From Sclerotinia nivalis (taxonomy: Eukaryota; Ascomycota; Leotiomycetes; Helotiales; Sclerotiniaceae), in the NCBI GenBank assembly GCA_029531795.1, contig JAPEIS010000016.1, positions 1,674,001 through 1,738,000 of the forward strand: a stretch of DNA of 64,000 bases, given 5' to 3'. The position numbers and the translations under genes are program-made. Each line of letters begins with the position of its first letter. The stretch's first letter is position 1. The notes below the pieces were generated by a model. The model worked only from the letters and a program-made list of their open reading frames with translations, was not told the origin of the DNA and did not search any database. This document shows positions 22,861 to 34,598 of the stretch, piece by piece.

Positions 22861-23981
22861 CTTTCCCTCCTGAGGTTGTGTTATGATTCGGAATATCTAT
22901 TCATCATTCATATATCAGGAGCAAAGTGGAAATGACTGTCCTCGTTCCGTAAAAATCCCACCACAAAGTCACAAATGATATTCCCTACTTCCCAAATCAG
23001 ACCCAAATATCTACTCCTTTTTGCTCAAATTTACTTCGAGTATGGCTTTTAAAAGGAATCCGACTTCGCGATTGAAAGTTAAACACAGTGTACAAATGAT
23101 GAAAAAATGGACTCGAATAATATCCCCTGCCCCATTCATATCTTCACAACGACACCGAATAATTCCATCAACTCATACTGACATTTCCTACATACAGGTT
23201 TCCCAGTAGAATCATCTCTTCATAACGTCCTAGACAACCATCTTGGAGATAAGACTTCTCTTCCTCTAATTTATATTCCCATCCTCATAAATATCCATCC
23301 AGACATCATAATTTTCCGCATGATTCATTAATATAGCCTGATACATACTGATGAATAGGTATAGAAATATCAGTCTTCCTCTTTAGTGAATATATGAATA
23401 TCGTTCGTCGTCCTCCTCCAATTGTAATAAGTCTATGATCCAATTCCAATCCCCAATATATCTAGCACATATTACATCTTAAACTTTAAACTCAAAAGTT
23501 GTTTGGTATCTCGGATAGAAATTGAAATATCCCTAAGGGATCACAAAATACTTCCTGTGCAAACATTTGAGTCCTTCCTGGAAGGACCTTAAATTTATAT
23601 GGGAAGCGCACCATGCACACATATTTATTAGGCAAATGTCCAAAAATCGGACTGTCAATATTTGAAGAGCAGTATGTACAGGAAGTATTTTTCGCACGAA
23701 AAATGATATTTCGAATAATATATATAGGAAAACTTGCATGAATTCCTTACTTTCCTTTCATAAGCAAGAAGCTGGAACATCACCATGCGAAAGAGAAAAC
23801 CAAATGACAACTTGCGAGCCAAATCTACGATAACCTCACTTAACATACATATAGTAGTAGCTAATTTCATTTATCCATCGGCCCTGCATCTCACTCCTCA
23901 TCACTCCTCATCAGTCCCCATCACTCCTCATCAACCTCCAACACATCACATCCATCAAGACACTAAACTCTCAACACTCAA

Positions 23982-24046
23982 CATTCAACCCTAACACTCA
24001 ACCCTAACACTCAACCCTAACACTCAACCCTAACACTCAACCCTAA
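23982..24046. repeat. 13-bp minisatellite containing CCCTAA, five copies
   Basis: Five head-to-tail copies of CACTCAACCCTAA (first copy CATTCAACCCTAA). Each unit contains one telomere-type hexamer CCCTAA, but the 13-bp period shows that it is not a telomere array. Confidence 0.95.
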
Positions 24047-24364
24047 CAATCCACACTCAACACTCAACACTCTCTTCCCACCATCAAAAACAACTTCTGC
24101 CCACACACACACACTCCATATCCGCCCTCCAGCCCATCGATCCATATTCATATTCATATTCATATTCAAACCTAACTTTTAATTTTCCTCCTATTTTACC
24201 TTTCCTAACAAAAACTTAACGTAACTCTCACATATCATTTTTCCCCCTTACCACATTACCACAGTACTACACCCACCACGACAGGATTAGACTGGATTGA
24301 ATTTGACCTTTGCTCTACATTTTATATTATATATCTCTATATTAATAAATCCTCATATCCCCAT

Positions 24365-24418
24365 ATCCACAAATCAACAAATCAACAAATCCACAAATCC
24401 ACAAATCCACAAATCCAT
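24365..24418. repeat. octamer minisatellite (AAATCCAC)n
   Basis: About seven copies of an eight-base unit with variant AAATCAAC. It is the reverse complement of the GTGGATTT unit found at 14454-14487. Confidence 0.9.
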
Positions 24419-24479
24419 ATCAAAACCCAACCCCGCAAAATAATTCAGAACCCCAGACTGCTGTTTAGGTTTTAAGTAT

Positions 24480-24710
24480 TAAATTCTTTCTTTCCTTCTT
24501 TCCTTTCTTTTCCTTTTTGTCTCTTCTTCCTCTTTTCTATCCCCCTTTCCCTTTCTTTCCCTTTCCCTCTCTCCCCCTTTTCTTTTTTTTCTTTCTCTCT
24601 CCCTCTTTTCCCCTTTCCCCTTCTCCTTTTCTTCCCCTCTCCCCCTTTCCTCTCCCCTCATCACCCTTTCTCCCATACACATAATCAACACAAATCCAAA
24701 AACCTCCCCC
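24480..24710. repeat. long polypyrimidine tract
   Basis: About 200 bases made almost only of C and T (CCCTTTCC-type runs), ending in a run of nine C. The minus-strand frames across it encode only Glu/Arg/Lys/Gly runs and are not genes. Confidence 0.85.
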
Positions 24711-25229
24711 CCCCCAAAAAGCCATCACAATACACCATACCCACTCCTCCTCCTACAATATACCCACTAAAACATAATATACCAAGCCCCAATAGTCCTG
24801 CGCTACTAGGATAAAGAATACTACAACCTTAAAACTTCGGGTATTTATTTATTTATTTATACTGATCTCCATGTTTGCGATCTTGTTTTCTTTGATTTTG
24901 ATTAGCCGAGTTTTGTACTCCATTTACTGGGTAAATTTTAGCTTTCTGATTTTTTATTTTAAACTTATGTTGTATGTGCGATTAGATAGGATAGGATATT
25001 CTTTGATAAGGATCATAATTAGAATGACCTTTCTTCTTACTTTACTTCTAAATCTAGGAAGTACTACTTCGATTCCATACGAGATATTGACCGTTTTGAC
25101 GACGCATTTCATGAGCTTTATTTCCGTTCAGCAATAAGCTGTATCCTCCCAAATATAGTATTCATAAAAATGAACGTACAATTCCCCAGACTTCTATATC
25201 GATACATGATGTAAGAAATGAATATCTAT

Positions 25230-28004
25230 CTACTCTGTCTTTTTCTCTCCGTCTACCTCCGGTTTCTTATCTGCAGCTACCCCCATAGCATTTAATGCCT
25301 TCTCGATCTTCCTATATGCAAACGAGAAGCCAGGATAGAGGAATGGTCTTAAATCATACCGATTGTCGTCGGCTTCAAAAAGTTAGTAATTAGTTTGAAT
25401 CTCCTTGGAAACACGGAATGGTGAAAAGGGGAAATGGTGTAAGGTAGAGGGTAAAGACATACGAGAATATTGTTCAGCATGATAACTTGGTGTAAGCGTA
25501 GTCATCTTATGACGATTAATAGAATAACACCAAAAGAACCATCTAGTCTTTTCATATATCTCGCGTGGTGAAAGAACATGACCCCATTCATGCAGGAGTT
25601 TGGTCCACATTCCATATGGCCCTAATTTATCCACTTTCCGAAGACGACCGTATATTGATAGCTCATTATAGCTCATACCCATATCAGCTTCATCGCTTTG
25701 TACATAGTCTTCCGTGATAGGTTCGAGTTCTGCAGTTGGTGGAGCATCAATGAAATCTTGTAGAAGAGGCATTTCGAATTCTGTACTGGCCCAAAGAATA
25801 AATCTCTTTAGATCAGTCTTGGAGATGGCGCCAATGGGATTGATATCAGCACTACTGCAATCATATTTCGTAAAGTAACCTCTAAGTGATTCATCAACAT
25901 TTGCAGAGCCTAAGACTAACAAAGATCCAGGCTTCGTTCTGCCGCGAACAGTCGGGAGGAGTTGGGCAAAGAGATAAGCCAAAACCATACGAAGTCTGGC
26001 TTGGATGTTTTGTAATGCCAAATTTGATGCTGGTGTTCCTCCGTACATCTTATACTTCGGAGTGTAATTGGTGACCGTTGTGAACAATGTGGTGACCGCT
26101 GAAACAACATTATCTATATTGAAATCAAGGTGATAACTACCAATCTTTTCACCTAAATCCTTGGCGCGACCTCGTGTTTCTGATGAGGAATTTGTGGATC
26201 CCATATAAGCAGTGTGGAAGATTCGGTTAGCGATATCCTGTGAATTGGATGGACGCCATGTGCTATCTTCCTCTTCTCCAACAATTCTAAGTAAATCCTC
26301 AAGAACCTGTGGATTATCACCCTTCTCGACTGCTGCATAGACAATTCGACACATGGAATGAACTATGACCGAAGTCGCACAACTATCAATCCCACCAGAA
26401 AGTGGTACAAAATATCCAGCTTGTCGAGATCGACGAAGGTAATCCCATAAGAAACAAGCTGGGCCAAGTGCAATCTCTTCCTCTGGAACGTGATATTTGA
26501 TTGAGATTTCCTTGCTAGGTTGCACCAAAGGATTTACATCCTCAGCATCACTCGAAAGACTCATACCGGCTTCAATTCTTTCGTATGGAGCTGTTTCCCT
26601 TGCTTGCATGGCACGGGATCTGAAGGTTCTGTAAGCCCTCACCTCTTCTAAATCAACAGTGGCAGTCACCACTTCAACATCATATAACGAAAATTGGCTT
26701 GCTTGAGCGACAACCCTGCCATTGACGACAATCATGGCTGATCCATCATAGTAAAGACGATCTCCATCACAGCCCTGCTGGTTAGCGTATAGATATATAC
26801 CTCCAGCCTTCAAAGTAGCTTCCTTGATAAGTTCAAGGCGAATATTCAGCTTACGAAGCTCATGATGACTTCCACTGCTGTTGGTGAAGATTTCAACACC
26901 ATCTAATGACATATTTATATGAGGTGCTCTTGGCGTGAATAGTTCCTCGCAAGTCTCAGCACCAAAGCATGAGTCGTAAGTACTGATAACAGCATCTCCA
27001 ATTGGAACTTTATGTTGTCCGGTTACTTTGGTGATCAGTCTTGGTAAATAATACTGCTCTACTATCCTCTGCCCTTTCCATGGTGTGAACCATCTCTGCT
27101 CACGATAATTTCCATCGGAAGCCAAAGAGAGCTTAGGGCGAATGAGTAATATCTATGTTTTAATTAGCTGCAACTCATCATGAACAGAATATTCAATAGT
27201 CCAGACTCAAATAACATTTGAAGTCATTCAATGCTCGAAAAGTTATGAATGCCTGAACATATTACGATATCCCAAAGGTCAAATTCCGAATCCATTCATC
27301 GTTCCAATGGATGCAATGTATAAAATAAATTCAATGTGTAGATTGAATCCAACGTATAAGATGAATAGAACGTATAAATTAAATCCAACATATCAAACAG
27401 AATCAACGTAAAAATCGATTAAAATTCAGAACACAAGTAGAAATTATAACAATAAAATACACAGATCGCATTCAGAACATCAAAAAATTCCATCATTGAA
27501 TCCCATCCCTCCAAACCAACGAAACAACAAGAATCAAACAAAAAAAAAACATTACTTCCACTAACCTTGGCATTACAAGCAATAATCCTACAATTATAGT
27601 TAACATTCTTATGCCTAACCGGCATCCCAATATCCAGCAAAATATCCTGACATTCTTCATGCGCAATGATTTCCGCCAGCGACTCCCACGAATGCAACTC
27701 GGTGTCGGATTCTAGACTGAGAGATCATCAGTTCGTTCCATTCCAATTCATTGGATTTTTCTTTTACCCTCCATCATAAGAATGGAATGGAAATGAAAAC
27801 AAAAATGAAAAACAAAAATGAAAAACCCCCTTACAAATGATCCTGACACCCATACCCCGTAATCTCCAATTCCGGTCCCACGCGCAACGAAGCACCCGCT
27901 TTCTTCGCGCGTCGAATACTTTCAATAATGCGCTTTTGATTGCCGTCGAAATCTAAGGCCCATTGATTTAAATTGCAGGTGGCGAGCGTAGCTAGATGTC
28001 CCAT
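25230..28004 (-). CDS. QNS1: glutamine-dependent NAD+ synthetase
   Basis: Four exons, 28004-27835, 27716-27566, 27152-25463 and 25372-25230, give about 717 residues, close to the yeast enzyme. It makes NAD+ from nicotinic acid adenine dinucleotide with ATP, using ammonia from glutamine. The N-terminal nitrilase-type glutaminase domain shows the catalytic Glu in [11 protein letters not shown], the Lys in RPKLSL and the Cys in GAETCEEL (about 176). The synthetase domain has the ATP loop [12 protein letters not shown] (about 361) and the [12 protein letters not shown] and [13 protein letters not shown] segments. The C-terminus, joined by the last intron, reads [18 protein letters not shown]. All junctions restore conserved sequence: QDHF|LESD, NAK|ILLIRPK and YS|PDDNR. 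Cytosolic/nuclear housekeeping enzyme. Intron 2 is long (413 bp) and contains a repeat. Confidence 0.96.
27314..27418. repeat. degenerate ~18-bp repeat in QNS1 intron 2
   Basis: About six imperfect copies of a unit like CAACGTATAAATTGAATC. It lies wholly inside the second intron of the NAD+ synthetase gene, which explains its unusual length. Confidence 0.7.
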
Positions 28005-28762
28005 TTTGTATTTGTGGGATTTTTTTGGGGGGGAGGGGGGGGGAAGGTGTTTGATATAATTATGATGAAGTGATGTATTTTGGAAAGTTGATGTATTTTG
28101 TGTGTTTGGTAGTGGGGGCGGGGAGCTTAGGAGGGGTAGTCAGGTGATGTAATCTAGAGCTGCCGAAGTTTTTCCGAAGTTTCTATGGTGTGGAAGCTTG
28201 ATGGATTTTAGACCACCCACCGGAAAAGTTCACTAAATGAAATAAATCTTTTACATCCAAATCAGATATACTGTTCAGTCATGAGCCTCCTTAAACATAC
28301 TACCTATTTCTTATAATGATTGAAAGAGATATCAAACAATTCAATTCTCGAGATTTGCCTATCTATCTATATACCCTGGGATTCATAGCGGCCTTCAATG
28401 ATATCATTCTTTCAACTGTATAATTACTCGCATATATAAGACAGGAATCAATGTCCAGATTATCTATTCTATTCCCAGTCCGTTTTAGATAGAATCAAAC
28501 GTCAATATAATTTTACAGCAGCTCTTGTGTTTTGTTCATATTTTGATTACCAGTGAAGTATATCAGGTGTAAGTGTTCATTCCTATAATATAGGATCTGA
28601 TGATCACATCGAAAATGTCATGCTTATCTTCAATAATATTGAAGCATCTCTCTATCAGGCTCCTCGACTATTACCCAACAACATCCATAACATAATCCCT
28701 TGCACACTTCCTCTCCCAAGCAAGTTTCATCCCCTCGCCCTCCCCCCTTCTCCCCCCGCACA
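28005..28762. other. intergenic between IMP2 3' end and QNS1 5' end
   Basis: Contains the QNS1 promoter and IMP2 terminator region. A G-rich run near 28,028-28,048 lies just upstream of the QNS1 ATG (C-rich on the coding strand). Nothing else recognised. Confidence 0.6.
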
Positions 28763-29422
28763 TCACACCCCACCCCACCCCCTAACCACCCTCGTCCTCC
28801 CCCTCCACCCCTCCCACCTAATAGCCCCCATACTCCCCCAAGGCCAAAGCACACGCGTCAATTTCCCCGTAATCAAATTAACCGCTATAGGACCATAATG
28901 ATTACTATCGAGGGAATTCCTCGCATCCGCATTATTATCTCCTTCGACCCATACATGTCCCGCCTGTATATCTGCTATCGGGTATGGATATGGAGAGCGC
29001 GTGTAGACGCGATCGCCTTCGAGTGCTATGATGCGTTTTACTACTAGGGCTTCGGGACGGTAGGGGGATCTTTGTGTAGAAGTTAGTAATGTAATGTAAT
29101 TGTAATTGTAATTTGAATTTCAGAGGAGGTGAGAAAATAGAAAAACAAACCGAAAAGAAACAAGCATCCCCCTCTCCAAACCCTCAGTAGGATTCCTCTT
29201 ATCAACTAAACATACATCCTTCGTCTGACTTTCATTATATCCACCATTCAAAAATGGATACATGGAAGCGCCCTTAATGGTGTGCAGCGCAGCGACATGT
29301 TCTTGAAAGAAGATCACGGCTGGCATCCATGATACGATTATGAGACTACAGTAAGAGAATTCTTTGAGAAAGTGTCGGGTAGGAGATCCTTTCTTTAGGG
29401 CGGAGAATAGACGTTGGGACAT
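28763..29422 (-). CDS. IMP2: mitochondrial inner membrane protease subunit 2
   Basis: Exons 29422-29151 and 29069-28763 are joined over an 81-bp intron (GTTTGT donor, CACAAAG acceptor); the product is about 192 residues. It is a type I signal peptidase (S26). After an N-terminal membrane segment (residues about 23-45) come the catalytic Ser box GASMYPFLN (about 53) and the Lys box VVKRIIALEGD (about 101, in exon 2). VWVEGDNNADARNSLDSNHYG follows, the conserved box near the C-terminus. The complex with Imp1 removes sorting signals from proteins delivered to the intermembrane space. The length suits Imp2. The 3' end is strongly G-rich on the sense strand. Confidence 0.94.
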
Positions 29423-30107
29423 GGTTTGGGGTGCATGGCGTGGATTGGATGTATAAGGCTGAAGTTGAGGGCGGAAAATATATTTAATGCTCAGCCTTGT
29501 GAATGGCAGGCATTGAAATGGTCGTATAATGGCCCGAGCGTGAAGCTACCAGGTATCACGAAGCTACTTCTCTCATAAAACAAGTTCAGTCGAAGTTAAT
29601 TAAAACATCATGAGGATCAAACATGTTTATCATTGGCTGTTGCATATAAGCATTCATGTGGTATTGTATGAAATCATTACGATGTGGTATCAATGAAAAT
29701 GCACTGCTTTCCCCGATCCGTCCCATCCCAATCCCAGCCAGCCCAGCCCATCCTCATCAAGGCAAACTCCTCAACACCCCCAAACCACACATTTAGCCAT
29801 GACAATCCCTCAAGATACAATGACCTTCGCCTGCAAAACAAAATCATATCCATATCCATAATTACCCTACCAATATCCCATCCACCCAGACGCCATAGAT
29901 CCAGCCAACCCGCCATATGTGATGCATTTAGAAACCAATAAATACTGATCCTTTATACCCAAAGGTTCATTCCGTAGACTCGGCTCGGAATCGAGAAAAC
30001 ATACAATGACACCTTCCCAAGTAGATACTCTTGCTCAACCCAGCATACAAACAAAACCCACAGACCCATGGAAGTACGCTCTGCCACTATGGGCGATGAT
30101 GTTGTAG
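29423..30107. other. intergenic, IMP2 promoter side
   Basis: Lies between the IMP2 start and the stop codon of the telobox gene. Overlapping small frames at 29677-29941 on both strands lack features. No RNA gene or repeat of note. Confidence 0.55.
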
Positions 30108-33090
30108 TTAGAATGCACCATACCCAGTTTCCGTATATGGATCATAATTTGGCCATGTAGTCTTCACCCTTTTGATCAAATTTACATTTAGTTTAACCCC
30201 TTCGAAGTTTCGCGGAAGTTTTTGACCAGCCCTGTATTGATTTGAATATTAGTACCTGTGATGTGCATATTCGGAGGTAGGGCTAGGGTTAAGTTTAGGG
30301 TTAGGGTTAATTTCACTTACAACAACATGGAAACCTTAATATTCCTCGCCTTATCCTTCAAACCAACCTGGCTGATGTTTGCACGTTCAAACTCACCACG
30401 TCTTTCAATCTCTGCCCACATCGGTCCGATTCCACTGATGTAATCGATGAGCAGCTGCGTATCGCCATCAGACCATTCTGTACGAGTTTGTGCTTTATTG
30501 AAGCCAGTCTTGGCTGTTCGTGCTCTTGCATTAGCACGAGCAGTGGCTTGGGTGAATGCAAATGAAGTGTCGTCTGGATATTCATCAGCAGGTAGTTGTA
30601 GGCTACCCTCATCATCGTCTTGGTTTGCCCCTGAACGTCCTCTTGATCGACGTGGTGACATGCGTCGGACTTGGTATGATCGAGATTGCTCTCTTCTGCG
30701 TTGGTCTTGTCGTACCAAGGCAAATTGATTTTGCACCTCATCAACATCGTCATTGTCATTGACGACAAGTGGTGAGTGGACTTCTCGAGACCTATTTTCA
30801 CCACGTAAAATTTGTGCTCGAGAACTTTCACCTGCTTCGGTACGCGCTCGTTTGGTAGGGCGGGCTGTAGGGTTAGATAATTTCTGATGGTTTTGAAAGC
30901 CTTGATCTGAGCTATAATACTCGTCTTCCGGCTCGACAGCTGGAGATGAGGAAGCTTTGCGTTTGCTGTTTCTTTGTTGGGGGACTTCCTTGTCATTTGT
31001 TCGAACTGCTGGCGGAGCAGCAGCTTTGCGCTTGTTATTTATTGGTTGACGGAGTACCTCATCATCTGCCTGAGCCCTGCGCGGACGAGCTGTAGGTTCA
31101 GTTGCTCTCTGATCGGTTTGAAAGCCTTGATCCGAGCTATCGTCTTCATTGTCCGGAGGAAGGGAACCTTTGCGCTTGTTGTTTCTTGGCTGAGAGTCTA
31201 TTAGAAACCCTTGGCTATCCTCATTCCACTCCACTCTTTCGCCATTGGGATGCTTTCTATACATTGCGCGCTTTGAAGTATTTGTTGTCAATGGAGCATC
31301 TCCAGATCCTTGGTGTTGGTCAGGACGTCGATTCTCTTTATTCTGCGAACTTGTGAATTTCTTGAAAATTCTTGTAATTTCAGAGTCCTCCTGTTGCGCC
31401 TCTGATCGTACCCGTGATGGACCGCGGATGGTAGACCTAGCATTTGTGCTAGAGTCAGGTTTAGAGGAGCCTCCCCCATCACCTTGATTTCTGAATTTCA
31501 TAAGCCTTGATATAGCCTTTAGGTCAGTATGAGGTCTAGAAGATTGTTAGTGGAGATTCGTTCTTTCAGCTGTTTGAATGGAATGATAAATTGACAAGGA
31601 ATTCTTACTCTTTTCTTGGTTTTCGTGGAGGTGGCGGAGAGGGCTTGTTTTTCGATATTGAACTATCGTCACGATCCACAACATCCTGTTTGTAGTCTAC
31701 ATTAATAGAAGGTTCGCCATCAGATGCAAGATCTTTAACAAGATCTTTAAGTGGCTCCATCACGTTCTCGATACCGCCTCGGCTGTCTACAATCTTCTCA
31801 ACCTCTGCCAAACGGTCTTGGCTATATCCGACAAGATTATTGAAGAACTCAGACCTGGGGAACAATACTTCCAATCTGCCAAAGTCGATGTATTCACCTG
31901 GGCCTGTAGCCTGATCTGCAGGCATGAAAGTGTCACGGATGAGATCTATCCTCTCGTCGGTTCTCTTACTTTGCGCTTCCAGACCAATAACCTTAAAATC
32001 GACACCACAAATTTCTTCCCCATCTGCGCTATCGAGAAAATAGGATCTTAGAACATGATCTGGATCGAACCCCGGGTCCGTTTCTAGCTGATGTGAGGCA
32101 GTTATAAACAGCTGAGTTCGTATGTCTAACACCATGTCGAAAGTTTTGTTGATTAATTTGCTGTTTTCGGAATCCTCGTCCAAAGGCTCAGCAAAATCAG
32201 ATACAAATGGGCGAGGGAACGTTTTATCTAAAGACTGAAGGAATACCTTCAATTCTTCTTCAGGAGCTTGAACATCTTTGCGCAGTTGATTAACTTGGCC
32301 TATCAAAGTTGCAAGATTTGCCGATTGAAGAATTGCAGTAACAGGAATAGCTTTTTCTCCGAGGCCTTCTGAGCCATGATCCATAGAATCTATTGATTCA
32401 GATAGCTTTTTCTTTACGATGTCAACCTCAATGAATTGTTCTCCTCCATATGGCTCTTTATTAACTTCCAAAGTATCAAAAAATGTTTTCAAAGATCTGA
32501 GATGGCGGCCCATTTCCTTTGGACGAACATATTTTTTGGTGGATTTGTTGATAATCTTACAAGCTGTGTCATAAAGCTCCGGAAGGGTCTCGATAGCTGA
32601 TATGGAATCGATGGCTTGCATAACCCGTACGGTATGTGATGTGTTGAGCGTTTCACCGGACAAATTGCTGCGATCACCATTCTCTAAATCATATCCTTGA
32701 AAATCTGCGACCTTGGTTGCTTCAGGATCCTCCTCCTCATCTTCGTCTTCTTCTTCTTCTTCGTCCTCTTCTTCTACTTCCTCATCCTCTTCGGGCGAGA
32801 CTTCACCATCTTCTGCAAGTATTGACAAGTCTGAACTTTGTTAGGAATAATTAACAAATGCAATACAAAGAATGCTAACCCGATTTGCGAGCAACTCTGC
32901 GAGCACCTTTGGAATTTCTATGCTCATTCTTACTACCCGCACTCTCAACACTCTCTCCGTTGTTCCGAGGCTCATCCAAATCTACACTTTGGTTACGAGT
33001 TGATCGAGTCACTCTTCGAATAGGACTTTCGCGTTTGGGTGGTGAAGAGGGGATATCTTGCGACGCCGACCGTGCAGATGTTCGAGCCAT
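30108..33090 (-). CDS. telobox Myb protein, TRF/Taz1/Tbf1 family
   Basis: Four exons, 33090-32880, 32830-31609, 31535-30321 and 30231-30108, link what look like three separate frames into one protein of about 923 residues. Junctions are in frame and have CTAAC/TACTAAT branch sites. The C-terminal Myb domain (about 830-885) reads RTEWSDGDTQLLIDYI...GPMW, then the telobox QVGLKDKARNIK; the last exon adds LAGQKLPRNFEGV, as in other fungal telobox proteins. This domain binds TTAGGG repeats. The N-terminal part has a long acidic run and then a mostly helical region (about 95-400), in the place of the TRF-homology dimerisation domain; the middle is basic and disordered. Likely a nuclear telomere or TTAGGG-site binding protein. 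I cannot separate Taz1/TRF-type from Tbf1-type. An alternative first acceptor 19 bases downstream (TTGCAG) would shorten exon 2 by six codons. Confidence 0.85.
30281..30310. repeat. telomere-like TTAGGG repeats in the last intron of the telobox gene
   Basis: Reads (on the plus strand) CTAGGGTTAAG followed by TTTAGGGTTAGGGTTAA: four AGGGTT hexamer cores, two in perfect tandem. They lie inside intron 3 (30232-30320) of the gene at 30108-33090, just next to its GTAAGT donor. Confidence 0.9.
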
Positions 33091-34598
33091 CTCAAATATC
33101 CTAATGCGACGATCAAATTATGAGTCGTACCCCAATATGTTTCGCGCAGTAGATTTGGTATCTTATCGTGAATCTCTTGATGTTGTTTGATAATGTAGGT
33201 GAGTGGAGTTTATATTGTTGTGCTGTGGATGGATTGACGCGCTTTGTTTTGTGTTGCTAGGTGGAGATTGTGGGTGAAGGTGTAAATGGAAGTGGGGGGC
33301 ACGACTTGAGACCTGATGCTTGAGGCTATAAATCACGCAATCACGTGTAAACACAGTACTTTATTCTCTGCCAATCCGAAGAGATAGAAAATGTTGATAT
33401 TTCAAAAAACAACTTCAAAAATGTGAATATGCCATATGGTGGTAGGGAGTCTAATCGGTGGGTTTGGACGAGATCTTCTCTATCAGATCCGAGGAGAAAA
33501 TATAAAGAATGAGAACAAACATATGCATATTAAGAGGACTTCACTACCTACTTGAAAAGGTATGTGGAAGTACTAGGTAGGGAGGTACCTAGGCATCTAC
33601 AGTTTTCTCTTCCCATAATCGATAAGTATCCGTAGTTTGAAAAGTACCATTTCAACCAGATTTTGTTGGTAGCAATCAATTCGCTAACCGTCATGAAATG
33701 AATTGCATCTGAGCACACGGTGAGATTTCTACCAATATAGGATATAGGAACCTCTTCGTTGTCTTTTTGGTCAAATAGCATTTTGCACGCCATGATTTCG
33801 AAGAACTGGTCTAGATGCGCAAGTACCTACCTAGTATAGTACTAGGTATGGACTTCTCACCCCCTAGCTACTTGACCGAGGTGATTACCTGGATGAAGAT
33901 CTGCTTATAACCTTGAACTGGCCATAAATCAACCAAAGCATCTTTTTTTCCGGTCCTCGTAAGATCTTGCAATAATATTATACCATCCGTGATGTAATTC
34001 AACTATCGATAAGTGTTCATATTCAGGGGTTTTTAAATCCTCTCCTGTCTGAACCGTGAGACTTTATGGGGCCATGAGAATCCCCCGACCTCCAAAAACG
34101 TACCCCTTGTTCTTCCAGAAACCGCTAAAATGTTAGAAAATGAATACATACCTATTAATGAAAAAGTTACTGGTGAAATTGTACAGCCAATCAGAATTGA
34201 AGCTGACCATGAGATACAAGCCACAAGGTAAAAAGTGGAACTCCTTTCCTCCCTCTTTCGGTCGTGCTCCTAACAAATAATCTGTTATAACCATTATTGC
34301 GGTACGGGGTACCTTCCTTCACAAACCATTTGAAACCTTTTTCTTTTAATACAACTTTTATCCTTCACAACACAGCTGTCTGCGAATTCAAACGAGGTAC
34401 GTTTTATTCAATTTTATAAACATACTTGATAGCTTCTTACATTCAAAAACTACTAGACACGTCATTGGAACTCATCTTCATACAAATTACCCATTGAACG
34501 CCTCACAACCAACAATCCCTATTCCCCTGATCATACTTCTTATCCTCAGATACAGTTCTATCACATCTGCCAAGTTCAATTGAAAGATATAATTCAAG
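33091..34598. other. divergent promoter region, telobox gene and GDT1 gene
   Basis: About 1.5 kb between two divergent starts. TACCTAGGCA/ACTACCTAGTA-type short inverted words recur near 33,565-33,595 and 33,820-33,850. Minor frames at 33548-33793 and 34033-34224 have no domain. No RNA gene seen. Confidence 0.55.

Larger units (their letters stand above)
22861..25229. other. gene-poor low-complexity region
   Basis: No convincing gene. It contains the 13-bp CCCTAA-bearing repeat, the AAATCCAC octamer repeat and a long pyrimidine tract, each listed separately, plus (CATCACTCCT)n near 23,890-23,935 and (TTCATA)n near 24,145-24,165. Small open frames at 23021-23209 and 24871-25137 have no support. 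The right end is the 3' flank of the NAD+ synthetase gene. Confidence 0.6.

Noticed and set aside
24479..24728. Minus-strand Glu/Arg/Lys/Gly-rich frames
   Set aside because: They are read through a simple polypyrimidine tract.
30281..30310. Possible chromosome end or telomere fusion
   Set aside because: Only four degenerate hexamers, inside an intron with genes on both sides; an interstitial motif.
30317..32828. Two separate genes, an acidic protein and a Myb-tail protein
   Set aside because: The intron at 31536-31608 joins them in frame with good donor, branch and acceptor, giving one telobox protein.
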